Of a stretch of DNA of 64,000 nucleotides, positions 38,069 through 49,266 are shown piece after piece. The notes beneath the pieces were generated by a model. The model ran no database searches. It saw nothing but the letters and a program-made list of their open reading frames with translations, and had not been told where the DNA came from. The translations under genes were made by a program, and so were the position numbers. Location: the NCBI RefSeq assembly GCF_029227915.1, contig NC_079877.1, positions 12,585,351 through 12,649,350 on the forward strand. Direction: 5' to 3'. Origin of the DNA: Hydractinia symbiolongicarpus (lineage: Eukaryota; Cnidaria; Hydrozoa; Anthoathecata; Hydractiniidae). The stretch's first letter is position 1. Each line of letters starts with the position of its first letter.

Positions 38069-38156
38069 TAAAAAGGAATGTTGCAATTAGAAAAAAAAGC
38101 GGGAAGTTATTCTCAATACTATTTTTCCTGAGATAAGTCAAAGTTCGGGAAGTTTC

Positions 38157-38348
38157 ATGCAGGCGAAACTTCATGCGCTTAGATTAGAAAGCTTTCAGCT
38201 CTCATGGTGTTATTGGGTATGTGCTCACATGCCCTCATTACAATGCTCTTGGTTCGTTATGTCGATTGCGTCTTCTCATTTCGAAATCATGATCACACGG
38301 CAGCCTTATTTCATCGATGTAGGAAGCGCTTATAAATCGAATGCATGA
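38157..38348 (+). other. 63-codon open frame of the AT-rich half (example in unit 27); coding doubtful
   Basis: Runs from ATG 38157 to TGA 38346-38348 and is rich in Ser, Trp, Cys and Phe. It is open in most units. In units with a seven-A run after TTGCAATTAG it extends upstream to an 88- or 89-codon ATG frame (units 2, 3, 10, 18, 22, 31). It is broken in units 15 and 21 (Trp to stop) and in 19 and 24 (base deletion). Several changes in units 28-29 and 32-34 are silent (TCT to TCG, TTA to CTA, TTC to TTT, ATC to ATT), but other units have replacements. No known domain is visible. Confidence 0.3.
38331..38337 (+). promoter_or_regulatory. TATA-like motif TATAAAT, plus strand (example in unit 27)
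   Basis: GCGCTTATAAATCG lies about 220 bp before the core. A one-base loss turns it into GCTTTAAATCG in units 19, 24-26 and 35-39, and it is TACAAAT in units 11 and 14. It could be a core promoter element, but AT-rich sequence often contains such motifs. Confidence 0.25.
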
Positions 38349-38597
38349 GTATGACCAGATATTTTGATGTTGCTAGCAATCCACTTGAGAGCAAGCCCTA
38401 GTTAATATTGTGAGTAACCGCGAGAGATATAACGTTATGTTTCACTGATAGAAGTAATTAAAATTACCATGAAGTCACACTATCTCTTCTGCAAGAGTCC
38501 TTCAGCAACTCTCCCCTTGAAACAGTTTTCACACATCAAAAGAGTTCTCTGATAATTGCCGACGACGGAAAAAGGCTCTATGACAAGGGTGCGAAGG

Positions 38598-38605
38598 TTT
38601 TATAT
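38598..38605 (-). promoter_or_regulatory. TATA-like motif TATATAAA, minus strand, in the core (example in unit 27)
   Basis: On the minus strand the core reads TGATATATAAAACC, a good TATA-box match, in nearly all units; unit 17 has a one-base change (TATGTATC on the plus strand). A start would fall near 38570 and transcription would run toward lower coordinates, away from the core. No initiator or transcript is evident. Confidence 0.25.
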
Positions 38606-38713
38606 ATCACTTGCTTACAAAATCCTACTACTCAGCTGGCGTCGCCTCCCTCCATGCTTCTCCGGAAGAGAAACCGGAACGTTCATCAAAGGTAGGGCAA
38701 CGCAGTTTAGCAC

Positions 38714-38727
38714 CGGTCACCCATCCA
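38714..38727 (-). other. 14-base match to a conserved 5S rRNA segment (example in unit 27)
   Basis: The minus strand reads TGGATGGGTGACCG. From memory this equals a conserved part of many invertebrate 5S rRNAs, in the internal promoter (box C) region. The neighbouring sequence does not clearly follow 5S rRNA, and I see no box A or intermediate element of 5S type. It may be a remnant, a 5S-derived element or chance. Some units have changed bases here (for example CACCAGTCACCC in units 3, 6 and 8). Confidence 0.25.
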
Positions 38728-38782
38728 GATTTCGCGCTCAGGAGACAACACTGCAGCTCATCATCGCAGTTTTAGTGAGTGC

Positions 38783-38800
38783 CTTTGTTGAGGAACAAAG
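38783..38800. repeat. Perfect hairpin CTTTGTT-GAGG-AACAAAG in the core (example in unit 27)
   Basis: A 7-bp perfect stem (38783-38789 with 38794-38800) encloses a 4-base loop. Variants in the array are not compensatory: CTTTGCT in units 2 and 5-7, CTTTGAT in units 15, 16 and 20. There is thus no sign of selection on the pairing. Confidence 0.6.
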
Positions 38801-38829
38801 ACGGGACGCGTACTATAGAAATGATCCTA

Positions 38830-38835
38830 GTAAGT
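38830..38835 (+). promoter_or_regulatory. 5' splice-donor-like GTAAGT near the end of the core (example in unit 27)
   Basis: CCTA/GTAAGT is a strong donor hexamer. Pairing the copy in unit 26 (37560-37565) with the acceptor-like CAG of unit 27 (38066-38068) would give an intron of 509 nt, and each unit would then supply an exon of about 760 nt. It is kept in nearly all units and altered to GTAGGT in unit 23. Confidence 0.3.
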
Positions 38836-38861
38836 ACGGTCTTAGAGCGTCCGGTTAAGGT

Positions 38862-38889
38862 CGCAAAGGTGGTTCGAAAGGCCTTTGCG
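38862..38889. repeat. Perfect 8-bp hairpin CGCAAAGG/CCTTTGCG just after the core frame (example in unit 27)
   Basis: The arms at 38862-38869 and 38882-38889 are exact reverse complements with a 12-base loop that itself contains the palindrome TTCGAA. Older units read GGTTAGAAAGG in the loop and some have one mismatched arm base (GCAAATG, TGCAAAGG). The structure lies 4 bp after the core stop codon. It resembles subterminal hairpins of some mobile elements, but no terminal motif confirms that. Confidence 0.6.
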
Positions 38890-39110
38890 TTTACTTGTGG
38901 CGCACACTAAAAGATGTTGTTTAAGTAAACAGTGACAAAAAATAGATTTTCCTCGAGATTTTACGTTACTTGACGAATCGCTTAGTTTAAGGAAAGGCAC
39001 ACTTTTTAATTAGCCACATTTCGGCTGAATTGACAAAATCTTTATTTCCCGAGAGGCACAAATTTTAATTTGGAAACTTTTGCTGCTAAACAAATCTCCA
39101 TTTCCAAGCT

Positions 39111-40380
39111 TTGTTTGTTACTTCTGGCGGGAAATTCTTTGCCAATCTGTTTGGCCATGTAGGAACTAGGACAAAGTACGCGACCTTTTGTCTGTTTCTA
39201 AACGTACAAATTTTCAACGATGGTGTTTTAAAACAGTCGTCCGGAAATGACGAATTCAAAAAAGTAGAAGCAGACCATACTAACTTTACTGACATTAAGA
39301 TACACATGAAAAACTTCCTTTCCTTGTTTTTTTTTCAGTAAAAATGAATGTTGCAATTAGAAAAAAAAGCGGGAAGTTATTCTCAATACTATTTTTCCTG
39401 AGATAAGTCAAAGTTCGGGAAGTTTCATGCAGGCGAAACTTCATGCGCTTAGATTAGAAAGCTTTCAGCTCTCATGGTGTTATTGGGTATGTGCTCACAT
39501 GCCCTCATTACAATGCTCGTGGTTCGTTATGTCGATTGCGTCTTCTCATTTCGAAATCATGATCACACGGCAGCCTTATTTCATCGATGTAGGAAGCGCT
39601 TATAAATCGAATGCATGAGTATGACCAGATATTTTGATGTTGCTAGCAATCCACTTGAGAGCAAGCCCTAGTTAATATTGTGAGTAACCGCGAGAGATAT
39701 AACGTTATGTTTCACTGATAGAAGTAATTAAAATTACCATGAAGTCACACTATCTCTTCTGCAAGAGTCCTTCAGCAACTCTCCCCTTGAAACAGTTTTC
39801 ACACATAAAAAGAGTTCTCTGATAATTGCCGACGACGGAAAAAGGCTCTATGACAAGGGTGCGAAAGTTTTATATATCACTTGCTTACAAAATCCTACTA
39901 CTCAGCTGGCGTCGCCTCCCTCCATGCTTCTCCGGAAGAGAAACCGGAACGTTCATCAAAGGTAGGGCAACGCAGTTTAGCACCGGTCACCCATCCAGAT
40001 TTCGCGCTCAGGAGACAACACTGCAGCTCATCATCGCAGTTTTAGTGAGTGCCTTTGTTGAGGAACAAAGACGGGACGCGTACTATAGAAATGATCCTAG
40101 TAAGTACGGTCTTAGAGCGTCCGGTTAAGGTCGCAAAGGTGGTTCGAAAGGCCTTTGCGTTTACTTGTGGCGCACACTAAAAGATGTTGTTTAAGTAAAC
40201 AGTGACAAAAAATAGATTTTCCTCGAGATTTTACGTTACTTGACGAATCGCTTAGTTTAAGGAAAGGCACACTTTTTAATTAGCCACATTTCGGCTGAAT
40301 TGACAAAATCTTTATTTCCCGAGAGGCACAAATTTTAATTTGGAAACTTTTGCTGCTAAACAAATCTCCATTTCCAAGCT
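39111..40380 (+). repeat. Satellite unit 28, short (1270 bp)
   Basis: Nearly identical to unit 29 and shares private variants with it: TTGCCAATC, AAAAATGAATG, TGCTCGTGG and GCGAAAGTT. This is a recent tandem duplication. Confidence 0.95.
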
Positions 40381-41650
40381 TTGTTTGTTACTTCTGGCGG
40401 GAAATTCTTTGCCAATCTGTTTGGCCATGTAGGAACTAGGACAAAGTACGCGACCTTTTGTCTGTTTCTAAACGTACAAATTTTCAACGATGGTGTTTTA
40501 AAACAGTCGTCCGGAAATGACGAATTCAAAAAAGTAGAAGCAGACCATACTAACTTTACTGACATTAAGATACACATGAAAAACTTCCTTTCCTTGTTTT
40601 TTTTTCAGTAAAAATGAATGTTGCAATTAGAAAAAAAAGCGGGAAGTTATTCTCAATACTATTTTTCCTGAGATAAGTCAAAGTTCGGGAAGTTTCATGC
40701 AGGCGAAACTTCATGCGCTTAGATTAGAAAGCTTTCAGCTCTCATGGTGTTATTGGGTATGTGCTCACATGCCCTCATTACAATGCTCGTGGTTCGTTAT
40801 GTCGATTGCGTCTTCTCATTTCGAAATCATGATCACACGGCAGCCTTATTTCATCGATGTAGGAAGCGCTTATAAATCGAATGCATGAGTATGACCAGAT
40901 ATTTTGATGTTGCTAGCAATCCACTTGAGAGCAAGCCCTAGTTAATATTGTGAGTAACCGCGAGAGATATAACGTTATGTTTCACTGATAGAAGTAATTA
41001 AAATTACCATGAAGTCACACTATCTCTTCTGCAAGAGTCCTTCAGCAACTCTCCCCTTGAAACAGTTTTCACACATAAAAAGAGTTCTCTGATAATTGCC
41101 GACGACGGAAAAAGGCTCTATGACAAGGGTGCGAAAGTTTTATATATCACTTGCTTACAAAATCCTACTACTCAGCTGGCGTCGCCTCCCTCCATGCTTC
41201 TCCGGAAGAGAAACCGGAACGTTCATCAAAGGTAGGGCAACGCAGTTTAGCACCGGTCACCCATCCAGATTTCGCGCTCAGGAGACAACACTGCAGCTCA
41301 TCATCGCAGTTTTAGTGAGTGCCTTTGTTGAGGAACAAAGACGGGACGCGTACTATAGAAATGATCCTAGTAAGTACGGTCTTAGAGCGTCCGGTTAACC
41401 TCGCAAAGGTGGTTAGAAAGGCCTTTGCGTTTACTTGTGGCGCACACTAAAAGATGTTGTTTAAGTAAACAGTGACAAAAAATAGATTTTCCTCGAGATT
41501 TTACGTTACTTGACGAATCGCTTAGTTTAAGGAAAGGCACACTTTTTAATTAGCCACATTTTGGCTGAATTGACAAAATCTTTATTTCCCGAGAGGCACA
41601 AATTTTAATTTGGAAACTTTTGCTGCTAAACAAATCTCCATTTCCAAGCT
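40381..41650 (+). repeat. Satellite unit 29, short (1270 bp)
   Basis: Tandem copy of unit 28. The copies part at about 41397, where this unit reads TTAACCTCGC and GGTTAG instead of TTAAGGTCGC and GGTTCG. The same ending recurs in unit 43. Confidence 0.95.
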
Positions 41651-42920
41651 TTGTTTGTTACTTCTGGCGGGAAATTCTTTGCAAATCTGTTTGGCCATGT
41701 AGGAACTAGGACAAAGTACGCGACCTTTTGTCTGTTTCTAAACGTACAAATTTTCAACGATGGTGTTTTAAAACAGTCGTCCGGAAATGACGAATTCAAA
41801 AAAGTAGAAGCAGACCATACTAACTTTACTGACATTAAGATACACATGAAAAACTTCCTTTCCTTGTTTTTTTTTCAGTAAAAAGGAATGTTGCAATTAG
41901 AAAAAAAAGCGGGAAGTTATTCTCAATACTATTTTTCCTGAGATAAGTCAAAGTTCGGGAAGTTTCATGCAGGCGAAACTTCATGCGCTTAGATTAGAAA
42001 GCTTTCAGCTCTCATGGTGTTATTGGGTATGTGCTCACATGCCCTCATTACAATGCTCTTGGTTCGTTATGTCGATTGCGTCTTCTCATTTCGAAATCAT
42101 GATCACACGGCAGCCTTATTTCATCGATGTAGGAAGCGCTTATAAATCGAATGCATGAGTATGACCAGATATTTTGATGTTGCTAGCAATCCACTTGAGA
42201 GCAAGCCCTAGTTAATATTGTGAGTAACCGCGAGAGATATAACGTTATGTTTCACTGATAGAAGTAATTAAAATTACCATGAAGTCACAGTATCTCTTCT
42301 GCAAGAGTCCTGCAGCAACTCTCCCCTTGAAACAGTTTTCACATATAAAATGAGTTCTTGGATAATTGCCGACGACGGAAAAAGGCTCTATGACAAGGGT
42401 GCGAAGGTTTTATATATCACTTGCTTACAAAATCTTACCACTCAGCTGGCGTCGCCTCCCTCCATGCTTCTCCGGAAGAGAAACCGGAACGTTCATCAAA
42501 GGTAGGGCAACGCAGTTTAGCACCGGTCACCCATCCAGATTTCGCGCTCAGGAGACAACACTGCAGCTCATCATCGCAGTTTTAGTGAGTGCCTTTGTTG
42601 AGGAACAAAGACGGGACGCGTACTATAGAAATGATCCTAGTAAGTACGGTCTTAGAGCGTCCGGTTAACCTTGCAAAGGTTGTTCGAAAGGCCTTTGCGT
42701 TTACTTGTGGCGCACACTAAAAGATGTTGTTTAAGTGAACAGTGACAAAAAATAGATTTTCCTCGAGATTTTATGTTACTTGACGAAACGCTTAAATTAA
42801 GGAAACGCACACTTTTTAATTAGCCACATTTTGGCTGAATTGAAAAAATCTTTATTTCCCGAGAGGCACAAATTTTAATTTGGAAACTTTTGTTGCTAAA
42901 CAAATCTCCATTTCCAAGCT
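41651..42920 (+). repeat. Satellite unit 30, short (1270 bp), recombinant
   Basis: First half is of the unit 27-29 type. From about 42288 it is of the unit 21 type (CACAGTATC, CCTGCAGC, ACATATAAAATG, TTCTTGG). It therefore contains the junction of the 11.7-kb block duplication. Confidence 0.95.
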
Positions 42921-44188
42921 TTGTTTGTTACTTCTAGCGGGAAATTCTTTGCAAATCTGTTTGGCCATGTAGGAACTAGGACAAAGTACGCGACCTTTTG
43001 TCTGTTTCTAAACGTACAAATTTTCAACGATGGTGTTTTAAAACAGTTGTCCGGAAATGACGAATTCGAAAAAGTAGAAGCAGACCATACTAACTTTACT
43101 GACATTAAGACACACATGAAAAACTTCCTTTCCTTATTTTTTTCAGTAAAAAGGGAATGTTGCAATTAGAAAAAAAGCGGGAAGTTATTCTCAATACTAT
43201 TTTTCCTGAGATATGTCAAAATTCGGGAAGTTTCATGCAGGCCAAACTTCATGCCCTTATAATAGAAAGCTATCAGGGCTCATGGTGTTATTGGGTATGT
43301 GCTCACATGCCCTCATTACAATGCTCTTGGTTCGTTATGTCGATTGCGTCTTCTCATTTCGAAATCATGATCACACGGCAGCCTTATTTCATCGATGTAG
43401 GAAGCGCTTATAAATCGAATGCATGAGTATGACCAGATATATTGATGTTGCTAGCAATCCACTTGAGAGCGAGCCCTAGTTAATATTGTGAGTAACCGCG
43501 AGAGATATAACGTTATGTTTCACTGATAGAAGTAATTAAAATTACCATGAAGTCACACTATCTCTTCTGCAAGAGTCCTTCAGCAACTCTCCCCTTGAAA
43601 CAGTTTTCACACATAAAATGAGTTCTCCGATAATTGCCGACGACGGAAAAAGGCTCTATGACAAGGGTGCGAAGGTTTTATATATCACTTGCTTACAAAA
43701 TCTTACTAATTAGCTGGCGTCGCCTCCCTCCATGCTTCTCCGGAAGAGAAACCGGAACGTTCATCAAAGGTAGGGCAACGCAGTTTAGCACCGGTCACCC
43801 ATCCAGATTTCGCGCTCAGGAGACAACACTGCAGCTCATCATCGCAGTTTTAGTGAGTGCCTTTGTTGAGGAACAAAGACGGGACGCGTACTATAGAAAT
43901 GATCCTAGTAAGTACGGTCTTAGAGCGTCCGGTTAAGCTCGCAAAGGTGGTTCGAAAGGCCTTTGCGTTTACTTGTGGCGCACACTAAAAGATGTTGTTT
44001 AAGTAAACAGTGACAAAAAATAGATTTTCCTCGAGATTTTATGTTACTTGACGAATCGCTTAGTTTAAGGAAAGGCACACTTTTTAATTAGCCACATTTT
44101 GGCTGAATTGACAAAATCTTTATTTCCAGAGAGGCACAAATTTTAATTTGGAAACTTTTGTTGCCAAACAAATCTCCATTTCCAAGCT
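42921..44188 (+). repeat. Satellite unit 31, short (1268 bp)
   Basis: Counterpart of unit 22. Private variants are CTTCTAGCGGG and ATTCGAAAAAG. Open 89-codon frame at 43157-43426. Confidence 0.95.
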
Positions 44189-45458
44189 TTGTTTGTTACT
44201 TCTGGCGGGAAATTCTTTGCAAATCTGTTTGGCCATGTAGGAACTAGGACAAAGTACGCGACCTTTTGTCTGTTTCTAAACGTACAAATTTTCAACGATG
44301 GTGTTTTAAAACAGTCGTCCGGAAATGACGAATTCAAAAAAGTAGAAGCAGACCATACTAACTTTACTGACATTAAGACACACATGAAAAACTTCCTTTC
44401 CTTATTTTTTTTCAGTAAAAAGGGAATGTTGCAATTAGAAAAGAAAGTGGGAAGTTTTTCTCAATACTATTTTTCCTGAGATATGTCAAAATTCGGGAAG
44501 TTTCATGCAGGCCAAACTTCATGCCCTTAGACTAGAAAGCTATCAGCTCTCATGGTGTTATTGGGTATGTGCTCACATGCCCTCATTACAATGCTCTTGG
44601 TTTGTTATGTCGATTGCGTCTTCTCATTTCGAAATTATGATCACACGGCAGCCTTATTTCATCGATGTAGGAAGCGCTTATAAATCGAATGCATGAGTAT
44701 GGCCAGATACTTTGATGTTGCTAGCAATCCACTTGAGAGCAAGCCCTAGTTAATATTGTGAGTAACCGCGAGAGATATAACGTTATGTTTCACTGATAGA
44801 AGTAATTAAAATTACCATGAGGTCACACTATCTCTTCTGCAAGAGTCCTTCAGCAACTCTACCCTTGAAACAGTTTTCACACATAAAATGAGCTCTCCGA
44901 TAATTGCCGACGACGGAAAAAGGCTCTATGACAAGGGTGCGAAGGTTTTATATATCACTTGCTTACAAAATCTTACTAATTAGCTGGCGTCGCCTCCCTC
45001 CATGCTTCTCCGGAAGAGAAACCGGAACGTTCATCAAAGGTAGGGCAACGCAGTTTAGCACCGGTCACCCATCCAGATTTCGCGCTCAGGAGACAACACT
45101 GCAGCTCATCATCGCAGTTTTAGTGAGTGCCTTTGTTGAGGAACAAAGACGGGACGCGTACTATAGAAATGATCCTAGTAAGTACGGTCTTAGAGCGTCC
45201 GGTTAAGCTCGCAAAAGTGGTTCGAAAGGCCTTTGCGTTTACTTGTGGCGCACACTAAAAGATGTTGTTTAAGTAAACAGTGACAAAAAATAGATTTTCC
45301 TCGAGATTTTATGTTACTTGACGAATCGCTTAGTTTAAGGAAAGGCACACTTTTTAATTAGCCACATTTTGGCTGAATTGACAAAATCTTTATTTCCAGA
45401 GAGGCACAAATTTTAATTTGGAAACTTTTGTTGCCAAACAAATCTCCATTTCCAAGCT
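44189..45458 (+). repeat. Satellite unit 32, short (1270 bp), triplet copy 1
   Basis: First of three near-identical units sharing GAAAAGAAAGTGG, TTAGACTAG, TTGGTTTGTTATG, GAAATTATG, ATGAGGTCAC and CTCTACCC. Confidence 0.95.
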
Positions 45459-46728
45459 TTGTTTGTTACTTCTGGCGGGAAATTCTTTGCAAATCTGTTT
45501 GGCCATGTAGGAACTAGGACAAAGTACGCGACCTTTTGTCTGTTTCTAAACGTACAAATTTTCAACGATGGTGTTTTAAAACAGTCGTCCGGAAATGACG
45601 AATTCAAAAAAGTAGAAGCAGACCATACTAACTTTACTGACATTAAGACACACATGAAAAACTTCCTTTCCTTATTTTTTTTCAGTAAAAAGGGAATGTT
45701 GCAATTAGAAAAGAAAGTGGGAAGTTTTTCTCAATACTATTTTTCCTGAGATATGTCAAAATTCGGGAAGTTTCATGCAGGCCAAACTTCATGCCCTTAG
45801 ACTAGAAAGCTATCAGCTCTCATGGTGTTATTGGGTATGTGCTCACATGCCCTCATTACAATGCTCTTGGTTTGTTATGTCGATTGCGTCTTCTCATTTC
45901 GAAATTATGATCACACGGCAGCCTTATTTCATCGATGTAGGAAGCGCTTATAAATCGAATGCATGAGTATGGCCAGATACTTTGATGTTGCTAGCAATCC
46001 ACTTGAGAGCAAGCCCTAGTTAATATTGTGAGTAACCGCGAGAGATATAACGTTATGTTTCACTGATAGAAGTAATTAAAATTACCATGAGGTCACACTA
46101 TCTCTTCTGCAAGAGTCCTTCAGCAACTCTACCCTTGAAACAGTTTTCACACATAAAATGAGCTCTCCGATAATTGCCGACGACGGAAAAAGGCTCTATG
46201 ACAAGGGTGCGAAGGTTTTATATATCACTTGCTTACAAAATCTTACTAATTAGCTGGCGTCGCCTCCCTCCATGCTTCTCCGGAAGAGAAACCGGAACGT
46301 TCATCAAAGGTAGGGCAACGCAGTTTAGCACCGGTCACCCATCCAGATTTCGCGCTCAGGAGACAACACTGCAGCTCATCATCGCAGTTTTAGTGAGTGC
46401 CTTTGTTGAGGAACAAAGACGGGACGCGTACTATAGAAATGATCCTAGTAAGTACGGTCTTAGAGCGTCCGGTTAAGCTCGCAAAAGTGGTTCGAAAGGC
46501 CTTTGCGTTTACTTGTGGCGCACACTAAAAGATGTTGTTTAAGTAAACAGTGACAAAAAATAGATTTTCCTCGAGATTTTATGTTACTTGACGAATCGCT
46601 TAGTTTAAGGAAAGGCACACTTTTTAATTAGCCACATTTTGGCTGAATTGACAAAATCTTTATTTCCAGAGAGGCACAAATTTTAATTTGGAAACTTTTG
46701 TTGCCAAACAAATCTCCATTTCCAAGCT
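45459..46728 (+). repeat. Satellite unit 33, short (1270 bp), triplet copy 2
   Basis: Matches unit 32 at every diagnostic site; I saw no difference between them. Confidence 0.95.
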
Positions 46729-47998
46729 TTGTTTGTTACTTCTGGCGGGAAATTCTTTGCAAATCTGTTTGGCCATGTAGGAACTAGGACAAAGTACGCG
46801 ACCTTTTGTCTGTTTCTAAACGTACAAATTTTCAACGATGGTGTTTTAAAACAGTCGTCCGGAAATGACGAATTCAAAAAAGTAGAAGCAGACCATACTA
46901 ACTTTACTGACATTAAGACACACATGAAAAACTTCCTTTCCTTATTTTTTTTCAGTAAAAAGGGAATGTTGCAATTAGAAAAGAAAGTGGGAAGTTTTTC
47001 TCAATACTATTTTTCCTGAGATATGTCAAAATTCGGGAAGTTTCATGCAGGCCAAACTTCATGCCCTTAGACTAGAAAGCTATCAGCTCTCATGGTGTTA
47101 TTGGGTATGTGCTCACATGCCCTCATTACAATGCTCTTGGTTTGTTATGTCGATTGCGTCTTCTCATTTCGAAATTATGATCACACGGCAGCCTTATTTC
47201 ATCGATGTAGGAAGCGCTTATAAATCGAATGCATGAGTATGGCCAGATACTTTGATGTTGCTAGCAATCCACTTGAGAGCAAGCCCTAGTTAATATTGTG
47301 AGTAACCGCGAGAGATATAACGTTATGTTTCACTGATAAAAGTAATTAAAATTACCATGAGGTCACACTATCTCTTCTGCAAGAGTCCTTCAGCAACTCT
47401 ACCCTTGAAACAGTTTTCACACATAAAATGAGCTCTCCGATAATTGACGACGACGGAAAAAGACTCTGTGACAAGGGTGCGAAGGTTTTATATATCACTT
47501 GCTTACAAAATCTTACTACTCAGCTGGCGTCGCCTCCCTCCATGCTTCTCCGGAAGAGAAACCGGAGCGTTCATCAAAGGTAGGGCAACGCAGTTTAGCA
47601 CCGGTCACCCATCCAGATTTCGCGCTCAGGAGACAACACTGCAGCTCATCATCGCAATTTTAGTGAGTGCCTTTGTTGAGGCACAAAGACAGGACGCGTA
47701 CTATAGAAATGATCCTAGTAAGTACGGTCTTAGAGCGTCCGGTTAACCTCGCAAAGGTGGTTAGAAAGGCCTTTGCGTTTACTTGTGGCGCACACTAAAA
47801 GATGTTGTTTAAGTAAACAGTGACAAAAAATAGATTTTCCTCGAGATTTTATGTTACTTGACGAATCGCTTAGTTTAAGGAAAGGCACACTTTTTAATTA
47901 GCCACATTTTGGCTGAATTGACAAAATCTTTATTTCCCGAGAGGCACAAATTTTAATTTGGAAACTTTTGTTGCTAAACAAATCTCCATTTCCAAGCT
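46729..47998 (+). repeat. Satellite unit 34, short (1270 bp), triplet copy 3, recombinant tail
   Basis: Like units 32-33 up to about 47337. Then it switches to AAAAAGACTCTGTG and AAAGACAGGACG, the type of the second core copy in unit 23. Confidence 0.95.
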
Positions 47999-49266
47999 TT
48001 GTTTGTTCCTTTTGGCGGGAAATTCTTTGCAAATCTGTTTGGCCATGTAGGAACTAGCACAAAGTACGCGACCTTTTGTCTGTTTCTAAACGTACAAATT
48101 TTCAACTATGGTGTTTTAAAACAGTCGTCCGGAAATGACGAATTCAAAAAAGTAGAAGCAGACCATACTAACTTTACTGACATTAAGATACACATGAAAA
48201 ACTTCCTTTCCTTGTTTTTTTTCAGTAAAAAGGAATGTTGCAATTAGAAAAAAACGCGGGAAGTTATTCTCAATACTATTTTTCCTGAGATAAGTCAAAG
48301 TTCGGGAAGTTTCATGCAGGCGAAACTTCATGCGCTTAGATTAGAAAGCTTTCAGCTCTCATGGTGTTATTGGGTACGTGCTCACATGCCCTCATTACAA
48401 TGCTCTTGGTTCGTTATGTCGATTGCGTCTTCTCATTTCGAAATCATGATCACACGGCAGCCTTATTTCATCGATGTAGGAAGTGCTTTAAATCGAACGC
48501 ATGAGTATGACCAGATATTTTGATGTTGCTAGCAATCCACTTGAGAGCGAGCCCTAGTTAATATTGTGAGTAACCGCGAGAGATATAACGTTATGTTTCA
48601 CTGATAGAAGTAATTAAAATTACCATGAAGTCACACTATCTCTTCTGCAAAAGTCCTTCAGCAACTCTCCCCGTGAAACAGTTTTCACACATAAAATGAG
48701 TTCTCTGATAATTGCCGACGACGGAAAAAGGCTCTATGACAAGGGTGCGAAGGTTTTATATATCACTTGCTTACAAAATCCTACTACTCAGCTGGCGTCG
48801 CCTCCCTCCATGCTTCTCCGGAAGAGAAACCGGAACGTTCATCAAAGGTAGGGCAACGCAGTTCAGCACCGGTCACCCATCCAGATTTCGCGCTCAGGAG
48901 ACAACACTGCAGCTCATCATCGCAGTTTTAGTGAGTGCCTTTGTTGAGGAACAAAGACGGGACGCGTACTATAGAAATGATCCTAGTAAGTACGGTCTTA
49001 GAGCGTCCGGTTAAGCTCGCAAAGGTGGTTCGAAAGGCCTTTGCGTTTACTTGTGGCGCACACTAAAAGATGTTGTTTAAGTAAACAGTGACAAAAAATA
49101 GATTTTCCTCGAGATTTTATGTTACTTGACGAATCGCTTAGTTTAAGGAAAGGCACACTTTTTAATTAGCCACATTTTGGCTGAATTGACAAAATCTTTA
49201 TTTCCCGAGAGGCACAAATTTTAATTTGGAAACTTTTGTTGCTAAACAAATCTCCATTTCCAAGCT
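47999..49266 (+). repeat. Satellite unit 35, short (1268 bp), TATA-less type
   Basis: Counterpart of unit 24 (TTCCTTTTGGC, TACGTGCTC, GTGCTTTAAATCG, GCAAAAGTCC). Private variants are CTAGCACAAAG and CAACTATGG. Confidence 0.95.

Larger units (their letters stand above)
38556..38858 (+). other. GC-richer core with conserved 100-codon open frame (example in unit 27); coding doubtful
   Basis: The frame opens at TTG 38556 with a first ATG at 38580 (92 codons) and ends at TAA 38856-38858. It is open in 39 of 46 complete units. Units 1 and 13 have a TGA, and units 2, 5, 7, 9 and 12 a one-base shift. The peptide is basic with a hydrophobic stretch (LQLIIAVLVSAF). It matches no family I know and shows no signal peptide or catalytic motif. 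Variants include silent changes but also many replacements. Copies are homogenised, so openness in many copies is not independent evidence of selection. A decayed gene fragment captured in the satellite is possible. Confidence 0.4.
37841..39110 (+). repeat. Satellite unit 27, short (1270 bp), reference unit for sub-features
   Basis: First unit of the 1270-bp subtype: GAGCAAGCCC, CACATCAAAAGAG (the 51-codon ATG is lost), TTTTACGTTAC and a longer T-run before CAG. The TATA-like motif is present. I use it as reference for motif positions. Confidence 0.95.

Noticed and set aside
38862-38910. Helitron 3' end (hairpin followed by CTRR)
   Set aside because: A hairpin and a CTAA do occur, but about 20 bp apart rather than the usual 10-12. 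The TC start is undefined, and the degenerate array edge aligns across this point rather than ending there.
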